Source: Maricaulis sp. (GTDB lineage: Bacteria > Pseudomonadota > Alphaproteobacteria > Caulobacterales > Maricaulaceae). Taken from it: 64,000 bases of DNA. The position numbers were made by a program, and so were the translations under genes. Of this stretch, positions 45,862-53,073 are shown piece after piece. The notes under the pieces are model-generated. The model was not told where the DNA came from. It ran no database searches and saw only the letters and a list, made by a program, of their open reading frames with translations. Position 1 is the first letter of the stretch, and the number at the start of each line of letters is the position of its first letter. The DNA lies in the NCBI GenBank assembly GCA_017643585.1, contig JAEPND010000011.1:1-64000 (forward strand). The letters run 5' to 3'.

Positions 45862-47204
45862 TACGCTACTCCTTCACCACCACCTAGTATCCCCGCCAGT
45901 GCTGCGAAGGTCGACGGAATGTCCGTCGCCTCGTCTTTTGACTGACCGAGGAACGCCTCCAACGGATCGTTGAGAGCGATTGCCCGGTCCACCACCGGGT
46001 TTGATCCCTGGGTGTAAGCCCCCAGTCGGATCAATTCCTCCATGTCGGCATAAGCCGACAAAACCTTGCGCGCCTCGGCGACCAGGGGCCGCTCGTCGGG
46101 CGCATAAACCTCTGGCGCCGTCCGGCTGACGGACTTCAAGACGTCGATCGCCGGGTAACGTCCGCGTTCCGCGATCGTCCGGCTCATCACCACGTGCCCG
46201 TCCAAAATACCTCTCACCGCATCCGCCACAGGTTCGTTATGGTCATCACCATCCACCAAAACAGTGAAAAGTCCGGTAATGGATCCCTGTTTTCCGCCAT
46301 CGGTGCGCTCGGGACCCGGTCCGGCGCGCTCAAGTAACCGTGGCAATTCAGCAAATACGGATGGCGTGTAACCGCGTGTCGTCGGCGGCTCTCCGGCGGC
46401 AAGGCCGATTTCGCGCTGTGCGAGGGCAAAACGCGTCACACTATCCATCAGGCAAAGCACATCCTTGCCCTGGTCCCGGAAAAACTCGGCGGTCGTCAGG
46501 GTCAGGTGCGCCGCCTGGCGACGGGCCAGCGCGGGGGCATCAGACGTCTCGGTGATGACGACCGAGCGCGCCCGGCCTTCCGGTCCCAGCACATCCTCGA
46601 CAAATTCACGCGCTTCCCTGCCCCGTTCGCCGATCAGGCCGATGACGATCACGTCGGCATCACAGCCCTGGGCCAGCATGGACATCAAAACGGATTTGCC
46701 GACACCCGAGCCGGCAAAGATACCCAGACGCTGCCCGCGGCGCATGGGAACGAATGTGTTGAGGACCCGCACGCCCAGATCCATGCGATCGCCCAGACGG
46801 GCGCGGCCGTGAGCGCTCGGCGGATTGCCCTTGAGCGGATAGGGGCTGTTTCCTTCCACCAGCGGCGGTCCGCTGTCCAGCGGGCGACCAAATCCATCGA
46901 GCACCCGACCCAGCCAGCCCGGCGAGGGTCGAACGCGTGCAGGCTGGGGAGATAAAAGTGTCTTGGCCCCCGGGCGCACACCCTCCAGCGGGCCGAACGG
47001 CATCATCAGCGCGGTCTCGCCACGAAAACCGACAATCTCGCACTCGGCCGGGCCCATCGGGGTCTCGATCATGGCGTGGGCGCCCAGGCTCAGCCCCGCC
47101 TGGGGGCCCTCTGCCTCGATGAGCAGACCGTTGAGTGCCGTGACGCGCCCTTCCAGGACACGCGCATCGAGGCGCTCAATACGATCAATCAGGGTCTGCA
47201 TCAT
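45861..47204 (-). CDS. fliI: Flagellum-specific ATPase FliI
   Basis: 447 residues. The Walker A is [32 protein letters not shown] and [41 protein letters not shown] are the export-ATPase signatures that separate FliI from F1-ATPase beta. It energises entry of substrates to the flagellar type III gate with FliH/FlbE and FliJ. It diverges from the KamA gene. Confidence 0.96.
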   Translation of the reverse strand: MMQTLIDRIERLDARVLEGRVTALNGLLIEAEGPQAGLSLGAHAMIETPMGPAECEIVGFRGETALMMPFGPLEGVRPGAKTLLSPQPARVRPSPGWLGRVLDGFGRPLDSGPPLVEGNSPYPLKGNPPSAHGRARLGDRMDLGVRVLNTFVPMRRGQRLGIFAGSGVGKSVLMSMLAQGCDADVIVIGLIGERGREAREFVEDVLGPEGRARSVVITETSDAPALARRQAAHLTLTTAEFFRDQGKDVLCLMDSVTRFALAQREIGLAAGEPPTTRGYTPSVFAELPRLLERAGPGPERTDGGKQGSITGLFTVLVDGDDHNEPVADAVRGILDGHVVMSRTIAERGRYPAIDVLKSVSRTAPEVYAPDERPLVAEARKVLSAYADMEELIRLGAYTQGSNPVVDRAIALNDPLEAFLGQSKDEATDIPSTFAALAGILGGGEGVA

Positions 47205-47498
47205 GGGCAGTTTCAGCTCCGGTCAGCTCGGACATCTATCCGATTCACCAAGAATATAGCCTATCCCGGTTGCGCACGCGTAAACGGGCGGCAGAAACTG
47301 CCGTGTATTTTTTAGGGCGCCACCGGTTCACTTCTCGCCACAGCACGTTATGTTCCCCGTCTCACGCGGAGCTGGGGCGCCCGTCGATTGGCCGCCCACC
47401 TGCTCGAGGCCGGAAGAGTCTCGCACAGCTTCGATCACGTAGTCATTGCGCAGCCGGTTTGGCTTGGCTGTGCCTCAATAGCTGACGGGAGACACCTC

Positions 47499-48935
47499 AT
47501 GCCGCCCGCCAATACGAATATCATTGCCGGTTCGCGCCCCAAGAAAAAAGCGCTGAGCCGCCGCAACAAATCCAACCTTTACGGTCAGATCCAGGACACC
47601 AAGTTCAACCGCTATATCCAGCATGACCTGGCGCAATACCGTCGCTATATCGAAGACGGCGGCGCGGCAGTCTACTCCGTGTCCGAACTGGATGCGCTGG
47701 CCAAATCCGGAGTTTCCGATCGTCTGCCGCCGCGCGCCACGGGGTATTACCTCGACCTGGCCAAGCGCAGCGAAGCGATCCGCAATCTGATCAAGGCCCG
47801 TCCGGAAGAGACCGAGGACCTGTCGGGTGAAGCCGATCCGTCCAACCAGCTCAGCTACAGCCCGATCCCGGGTCTGTTGCACAAGTACGAGCTTGTCCTG
47901 CTGTATGTCGTTCGTACCTGCTCTTCCTGGTGCCGGTATTGCTATCGGTCCGACTTCCTGACCGGCAAGACCGGCAAGGACACCGCCTCCATCCACGAAA
48001 TCGTCGAATACATCGAAGACCACAACGCCAAGGTTGCGCGCGGCGAGACCAGCCGTCCGCGCATTCGTGAAGCCCTGCTGTCCGGCGGCGACCCGATGGT
48101 GCTGTCGAACACCAATCTGTTCGACTATCTCAACGGTCTGGCCGAAGCCGGTCTCGACATTATCCGCATCGGCACCAAGGAGATGGCCTTCTTCCCGGAG
48201 CGCTTTGACGACAATTTCTTTGCCATGCTGGACCTGTTCCACGAGCTGCACCCGGACGTGCTGGTCAGCTTCATGGTCCACTTCACCCATCCTGATGAGT
48301 TTCTCGCCCTGGATGAACAGGGTGGATACAGCTATGACCATCATGGCCGCCCGGCCCGCAATCCGGCCGTTGAGGCAGTCATCAAGCGCCTGCGCAGTTA
48401 TTCCTTCGTGACACTGGAAAATCAGACGCCGATCATCGACAGCGTCAATGATGACGAAAACACGCTGCGGATCCTGCAACGGGAAATGAAACGCCTGGGT
48501 GTGAATAATCACTATTTCTTCCAATGCCGGGAGATCGAGGGACACCGTGCTTTCGCGGTACCGGTCGAGCGGTCCTACCAATTGCACAGGGACAGCCAGC
48601 ACGGCCTCTCCGGCATTGAGCGCTCACGCTTTTCCCTGTCCACCGAAGCCGGCAAGATGGAAGTGGTCGGCCTGATCGATCCCATGCCGGAGTTCGCGGG
48701 TTCCGACAGTGACCTGGCCGGTGCGCTGGCCGATGGGTTGATCATGTTCCGGCTGCATCGAACGCCAAACGAGCAATTGCAGGGCGATATCGTCATCGCG
48801 CGACGCAATCCCGATGCCCTGTGGCTGACAGGATATGAAGACCGCATTCTATTCGACGGCCGAAAGGACAGTTTCGATGCGCGCGCCGCCACCCTGCTTG
48901 CACTGGCGAATTCCCGTCTTCAGGCCGCTGAATAG
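47499..48935 (+). CDS. KamA-type radical SAM aminomutase (lysine 2,3-aminomutase family)
   Basis: 478 residues. The iron-sulfur motif is CSSWCRYC (Cys141, Cys145, Cys148). LSGGDPMVLSN follows, and a C-terminal KamA-like region contains NHYFFQCREIEGHRAFAVPVERSYQL, with the residues that hold PLP and substrate in the family. The N-terminal about 100 residues are longer than EpmB, so lysine or glutamate 2,3-aminomutase is more likely than the EF-P modifying enzyme. Start set at 47499 behind GGGAG; the upstream extension looks non-coding. No lysine-fermentation or acetyl-beta-lysine gene is adjacent. Confidence 0.8.
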   Translation: MPPANTNIIAGSRPKKKALSRRNKSNLYGQIQDTKFNRYIQHDLAQYRRYIEDGGAAVYSVSELDALAKSGVSDRLPPRATGYYLDLAKRSEAIRNLIKARPEETEDLSGEADPSNQLSYSPIPGLLHKYELVLLYVVRTCSSWCRYCYRSDFLTGKTGKDTASIHEIVEYIEDHNAKVARGETSRPRIREALLSGGDPMVLSNTNLFDYLNGLAEAGLDIIRIGTKEMAFFPERFDDNFFAMLDLFHELHPDVLVSFMVHFTHPDEFLALDEQGGYSYDHHGRPARNPAVEAVIKRLRSYSFVTLENQTPIIDSVNDDENTLRILQREMKRLGVNNHYFFQCREIEGHRAFAVPVERSYQLHRDSQHGLSGIERSRFSLSTEAGKMEVVGLIDPMPEFAGSDSDLAGALADGLIMFRLHRTPNEQLQGDIVIARRNPDALWLTGYEDRILFDGRKDSFDARAATLLALANSRLQAAE

Positions 48936-48981
48936 ACATCGAATCTGTGGAAAATAACTTTTCCCCATCGAAAAGCAGATC

Positions 48982-49020
48982 AAAAACGGGTCCGGAACAG
49001 CTGTTTCGGGCCCGTTTTTC
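48982..49020 (+). terminator. Rho-independent terminator after the KamA gene
   Basis: AACGGGTCCG (48985-48994) pairs with CGGGCCCGTT (49007-49016) with one G-T, followed by a T-run. Confidence 0.85.
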
Positions 49021-49293
49021 ATTCACTTCAGACATACTTTTTGCAGGTGATATTTGATAATGCAGCGCCCGAGATGCCCTTGCCTGTAAAGCGCTAGTGC
49101 CATAACCGCCTATTGGTTAACGCGGATTTCGAATCGACCTGAGTCAACAGAAATCGCCGACGCTGCGATTCCGGAATTCAGTCAAGGCGCGGTTAACTTT
49201 CGTTAAGGGTTTCCGCATAGCGTCCGAATAAGGTTAATTCAGAGCTGAGACCGGGCGACGCTGATTCGTCCGGCTAAAAACTGGAGGCGAACG
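49021..49293 (+). promoter_or_regulatory. ctrA control region with four GANTC sites
   Basis: GANTC, the CcrM methylation site, occurs at 49131-49135 (GAATC), 49141-49145 (GAGTC), 49167-49171 (GATTC) and 49263-49267 (GATTC). TTAA half-sites are at 49117-49120, 49193-49196, 49203-49206 and 49234-49237. The middle pair is TTAA-N6-TTAA, one base short of the CtrA consensus. In Caulobacter ctrA is controlled by CcrM methylation, GcrA, CtrA and SciP. Confidence 0.6.
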
Positions 49294-49989
49294 ATGCGGG
49301 TTCTTCTTATTGAAGATGATCGGGCGACAGCCCAGTCCATCGAATTGATGCTCAAGTCCGAGGGCTTCAACATCTACACCACCGATCTGGGTGAAGAAGG
49401 TGTCGATCTCGGCAAGCTGTACGATTACGACATTATCCTTCTCGACCTGAACCTGCCCGACATGCCGGGCTTTGACGTTCTCAAGACGCTCCGCGTCTCC
49501 AAAGTCGATACGCCGATCCTGATCCTAACCGGCAATGCAGACATCGACAACAAGGTCCGCGGCCTGGGTTGTGGCGCCGATGACTACATGACCAAGCCGT
49601 TCCACAAGGATGAGATGATTGCTCGCATCCACGCCATCGTGCGTCGCTCCAAGGGCCATGCCCAGAGCGTCATCCGCACGGGCTCCGTGGCGGTGAACCT
49701 CGATGCCAAGACGGTTGAGGTCGAAGGCCAGCGCGTCCACCTGACGGGCAAGGAATACCAGATGCTGGAACTGCTCTCGCTGCGCAAGGGCACGACCCTG
49801 ACCAAGGAGATGTTCCTGAACCACCTCTATGGTGGCATGGACGAGCCGGAACTGAAGATCATCGACGTCTTCATCTGTAAGCTTCGCAAGAAGCTGGCAG
49901 CCGCGACTGACGGCGAGCATCACATTGAAACGGTCTGGGGCCGTGGCTATGTGCTGCGCGATCCTGTCGAGGAAAAAGCCGCCTCCTAA
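49294..49989 (+). CDS. ctrA: Cell-cycle master response regulator CtrA
   Basis: 231 residues, OmpR class. Receiver 1-118 with Glu7/Asp8/Asp9, the phosphorylated Asp51 ([11 protein letters not shown]) and Lys in MTKPF. Winged helix 125-225 ([54 protein letters not shown]) as in alphaproteobacterial CtrA. Phospho-CtrA activates flagellar and division genes and, in Caulobacter, blocks the origin. The C-terminus ends EEKAAS, whereas Caulobacter CtrA ends in Ala-Ala, the ClpXP tag. It probably receives phosphate from ChpT, encoded 6 kb away. Confidence 0.97.
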   Translation: MRVLLIEDDRATAQSIELMLKSEGFNIYTTDLGEEGVDLGKLYDYDIILLDLNLPDMPGFDVLKTLRVSKVDTPILILTGNADIDNKVRGLGCGADDYMTKPFHKDEMIARIHAIVRRSKGHAQSVIRTGSVAVNLDAKTVEVEGQRVHLTGKEYQMLELLSLRKGTTLTKEMFLNHLYGGMDEPELKIIDVFICKLRKKLAAATDGEHHIETVWGRGYVLRDPVEEKAAS

Positions 49990-50012
49990 CAACCGGTCTC
50001 AGCGTTACGAAA

Positions 50013-50040
50013 AGGCCCGGGCAAGCGCCCGGGCTTTTTT
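50013..50040 (+). terminator. Rho-independent terminator after ctrA
   Basis: GCCCGGGC (50015-50022), a 4-base loop, GCCCGGGC (50027-50034) and T6. Confidence 0.92.
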
Positions 50041-50120
50041 GTACCAGCTTGAACCTCTGCGGCTCGCAGGCAGGCCGCAATCCACCCTCACCGCCTGCAT
50101 GCCCTCTTGCAGACATAAAG

Positions 50121-50152
50121 AAACGGCCCCGCATCTGCGAGGCCGTTCTTGG
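50121..50152 (-). terminator. Terminator of the che operon
   Basis: AACGGCC and GGCCGTT enclose an inner CGCA/TGCG stem. Read on the minus strand it is followed by a T-rich tail, 18 bases beyond the cheR stop. Confidence 0.7.
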
Positions 50153-50169
50153 ATGACTGACGGGTTTGC

Positions 50170-51015
50170 CTAGGCGGCGCGTGTCGTGCGTCCGGAACCG
50201 GCCTCGGAGCGTACATAGAGCCCGCGCTTGCCCTCCACCGGGACAAAGTCCTTGGACAAGCCAACGACGGTCTCAGCGGCGCCCATGATCAGATAGCCGT
50301 CATTTGGCGTCTGGCGGGCAATACGCGACAGGACCTGTTTCTTGGTCTCGGGATCGAAATAGATCAGCACATTGCGGCAGAAGACAACGTCAAACGTTCC
50401 CAGGCTCGCAATCGGTTCAAGCAAATTGTGCTTCTGGAAATTCACCATCTGACGAATATTCGGCTTGATCCGCCACTGGTCGCCATTCTGTTCGAAATGC
50501 TGAACGAGACGCTGGATCGCCAGACCGCGCTGAACTTCAAACTGCGAGTAGACACCGGCCTCCGCCTTTTCCAGAACGCGCGGTGCCATATCGGTAGCAA
50601 TAATCTCGAACCGCTTGCCGCCCAGACGGGCCCGTTCTTCCTCGAGCAACATGGCCAGGGAGTATGGCTCCTGGCCGGAGGAACAGGCTGCACACCAGAT
50701 GCGGATCGTCGAACCGGCACCGCGGGCGCGCGTCAGAACAGGCAGAATGTCATTCTTGAACAGGTCGAACGGCGTATTATCGCGGAAGAAAAAGGTCTCA
50801 TGTGTCGCCAGCGCTTCCGTGATCGCCCACAACAGGCGATCGCCCTGGTCGCGGCGCGCAGCGGTGAGAAGAGCGTCAATCGAGGGGAAGCCTTCGGCCC
50901 GGGCCAGCGGCGCAAGGCGGCTTTCCAGCAAATAGCCCTTGTCGGCTGACAGGACGAGCCCGGAGCGCTTGAACGCTTCTGCTGCGACGAAAGTGATGTC
51001 GTCTTGTTTGATCAT
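50170..51015 (-). CDS. cheR: Chemotaxis methyltransferase CheR
   Basis: 281 residues. It methylates glutamates on chemoreceptors with S-adenosylmethionine. An N-terminal helical domain (about 1-75) precedes the Rossmann methyltransferase (about 80-270) with IRIWCAACSSGQEPYSLAMLLEE, EIIATDMAPRVLEKAEAGVY and FDVVFCRNVLIYFD. Start at 51015 is 1 base after the cheB stop, so the genes are coupled; the longer frame would overlap cheB. Last gene of the operon. Confidence 0.95.
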   Translation of the reverse strand: MIKQDDITFVAAEAFKRSGLVLSADKGYLLESRLAPLARAEGFPSIDALLTAARRDQGDRLLWAITEALATHETFFFRDNTPFDLFKNDILPVLTRARGAGSTIRIWCAACSSGQEPYSLAMLLEEERARLGGKRFEIIATDMAPRVLEKAEAGVYSQFEVQRGLAIQRLVQHFEQNGDQWRIKPNIRQMVNFQKHNLLEPIASLGTFDVVFCRNVLIYFDPETKKQVLSRIARQTPNDGYLIMGAAETVVGLSKDFVPVEGKRGLYVRSEAGSGRTTRAA

Positions 51016-51016
51016 A

Positions 51017-52192
51017 TTAGAGCCCACCTTTCGCGCGTCGTACGATGGCTGAGCCGACATCCTTCAGGGGGAGGATTTCGTCAGCCAGACCGGCCTCGGC
51101 AACAGCGCCGGGCATGCCCCACACAACACTAGTCTTTTCATCTTGAGCCAGGACCGTGCCGCCTGCATTTCGCAGTGCTCGCGCGCCTTCCCGGCCATCA
51201 TGTCCCATACCCGTAAGCACAACACCCAGGGCAACGCCCCCGGTTGCTTCGGAAACAGATTGGAATAACGGATCAACCGCTGGCCGACAGAAATTGATCG
51301 GCGGGGTTTGATCCAGGCAAGCGTAAAACCCGCCCGCGTCCTTGCGGACCGTCAAATGGAAATCACCTGGTGCGATATAAAGGGTCGCCGGCTTGAGGCG
51401 CTCCTTGTCTTCCGCTTCCTTGCAAGTCAGCTTGCCTGCCTTGGTCAGGTGTTCACCCAGAATTTTCGTAAAGAGTGCCGGCATGTGCTGGGCCAGAACG
51501 ATCGGCGCCTTGATATCGGCCGGGATCGCTTCAATGACCTCGCGCAGTGCCTGTGGACCGCCCGTCGAGGATCCGATGGCAATGATTTGCGGCGTGCCCT
51601 TGGCCTTGGGCGTATTGCCCCGCGCGATCGGCGACCGGGCCACTGGCGCAAAGGCGCGTTTGGCCGGAGCCTTTTCCTTGGCCGTCGGCGCACGGAAGGT
51701 TCGTGCTGCCGGCTGGCCCGGCTGAGCAACCTTGCCCGTTGGCAGCTCCATCCGCTTGCGAGGAGCAAGCGCTTTGAGCTTGCTGATCAGCGTATTGCGG
51801 AACTCATCCGCACCGGCGAGACGGCCGGCCTGGGGTTTCGGCGTATAATCAGCAGCGCCCATCGACAGGGCGCGGATCGTCACCTCACCACCGCGGCGGG
51901 TCAGGGTTGATGCCATGACGACCTTGCAGGTCGGGACCGCCTTCAACAGCAGGGGAAGCGCTGCGAGGCCATCCATTTTCGGCATTTCGACATCAAGGAC
52001 AATCAGATCCGGCTGCAACTCCTTGGCGCGCTGGAGTCCCTGCTCACCGTCAACGGCAGAACCGATCAGTTCGAGGTCACGGTCTTCCTCGATCCAACGG
52101 GTCATCAAGCCCCGCGCAACGGCGGAGTCGTCAATGACCAGCACCCGCGCGATAGACTGGGATGCTGCAGATTGTGACGGATTGGCAGACAT
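51017..52192 (-). CDS. cheB: Chemotaxis methylesterase CheB
   Basis: 391 residues: receiver (about 14-135, Asp67 in LIVLDVEMPKMDG), a long basic linker (about 140-200) and the esterase (about 205-388) with the catalytic triad regions GSSTGGPQAL, LAQHMP and GMGHDG. It demethylates receptors when phosphorylated by CheA. It follows cheY by 11 bases. Confidence 0.96.
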   Translation of the reverse strand: MSANPSQSAASQSIARVLVIDDSAVARGLMTRWIEEDRDLELIGSAVDGEQGLQRAKELQPDLIVLDVEMPKMDGLAALPLLLKAVPTCKVVMASTLTRRGGEVTIRALSMGAADYTPKPQAGRLAGADEFRNTLISKLKALAPRKRMELPTGKVAQPGQPAARTFRAPTAKEKAPAKRAFAPVARSPIARGNTPKAKGTPQIIAIGSSTGGPQALREVIEAIPADIKAPIVLAQHMPALFTKILGEHLTKAGKLTCKEAEDKERLKPATLYIAPGDFHLTVRKDAGGFYACLDQTPPINFCRPAVDPLFQSVSEATGGVALGVVLTGMGHDGREGARALRNAGGTVLAQDEKTSVVWGMPGAVAEAGLADEILPLKDVGSAIVRRAKGGL

Positions 52193-52203
52193 TCAGTGCC
52201 CCT

Positions 52204-52578
52204 TTAGGACGCGCGCAACAAACCGGTTTGCTGGAATTTCGATTCAATGATGTCGCCATCAAACGGCTTCATCACGTATTCGTCGGCACCGGCGCGCAGC
52301 GCTTCGGTGATATGCGCCATGTCGTTCTCAGTCGTACAGAACACAACCACCGGCTGATCACCCGCTTCTTCGCGGCGCAGGGCCTTGACGAAATCGAGGC
52401 CATTCATGACCGGCATGTTCCAGTCGAGCAGGACTGCGTCGGGCATCTGCTTGCGGCAGGCGTCCAGCGCTTCGGAGCCATCAGCGGCTTCGACGCACTC
52501 GAAATCGAGCTCTTCGATGATTTTCCGGGCGACTTTCCGAATAACGCGGCTGTCGTCCACTACGAGACAAGTTTTCAT
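52204..52578 (-). CDS. cheY: Chemotaxis response regulator CheY
   Basis: A 124-residue single receiver: DD at 8-9, phosphorylated Asp52 in LLDWNMPVMNG, Thr in FCTTEND and Lys in MKPFD. It would bind FliM/FliN at the motor or act as phosphate sink. It follows cheW by 12 bases. Confidence 0.95.
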   Translation of the reverse strand: MKTCLVVDDSRVIRKVARKIIEELDFECVEAADGSEALDACRKQMPDAVLLDWNMPVMNGLDFVKALRREEAGDQPVVVFCTTENDMAHITEALRAGADEYVMKPFDGDIIESKFQQTGLLRAS

Positions 52579-52590
52579 CCACTTTTCCCC

Positions 52591-53073
52591 TTACGCGGCT
52601 TCAGCTCCGGCTGCCGCGCCGATCACGGCAGATACATCCAGAACCGCCAAAAGTTCTTTTTCTAGTTTGTGCACACCCTTGACCATCGAACGGAATGTCG
52701 AGTCGACATGGGCAGGCACAGGCTCGAGTTCAGCGCTTGGTCGGCGAAGAACTTCACCAACACTGTCCACGATTAATCCAAATATTTCGCTACCACGCTC
52801 AACACCGAGTGCCATTCCTGCATCCCCGGCTTCGCGCGGCGGCAATCCAAGGCGGCGGCGCGCATCAATCGCAGTCACAATACGACCGCGCAAATTCAGC
52901 AGACCGGCCACTTCACTCGGTGCCAGGGGAACCTCGGTAACCGATTGCGGGGTGAAAACCTCGCGGATCGCATTGACTGGAGCGCCGAACAATTGATCAC
53001 CGATGCGGACCGACACGTATTCGTTCACGGCTTCTGCACTCAGCTCTGAAACATCGTTTGTCTGACCGGTCAT
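52591..53073 (-). CDS. cheW: Chemotaxis coupling protein CheW
   Basis: A 160-residue CheW fold: an SH3-like double barrel with FGAPVNAIREVFTPQSVTEVPLAPSEVAGLLNLRGRIVTAIDARRRLGL. It links receptors to CheA. Its start overlaps the cheA stop (ATGA), a translational coupling that may keep the ratio of the two constant. Confidence 0.95.
   Translation of the reverse strand: MTGQTNDVSELSAEAVNEYVSVRIGDQLFGAPVNAIREVFTPQSVTEVPLAPSEVAGLLNLRGRIVTAIDARRRLGLPPREAGDAGMALGVERGSEIFGLIVDSVGEVLRRPSAELEPVPAHVDSTFRSMVKGVHKLEKELLAVLDVSAVIGAAAGAEAA

Noticed and set aside
47270-47330. GGCAGAAACTGCC hairpin with a following T-run before the KamA gene
   Set aside because: The stem is only 5-6 bp with a gap before the T-run and no gene ends there; not called as a terminator or attenuator.
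49193-49206. TTAACTTTCGTTAA upstream of ctrA as a full CtrA box
   Set aside because: The spacer is 6 bases, not the consensus 7, so it is noted as half-sites rather than called as a box.
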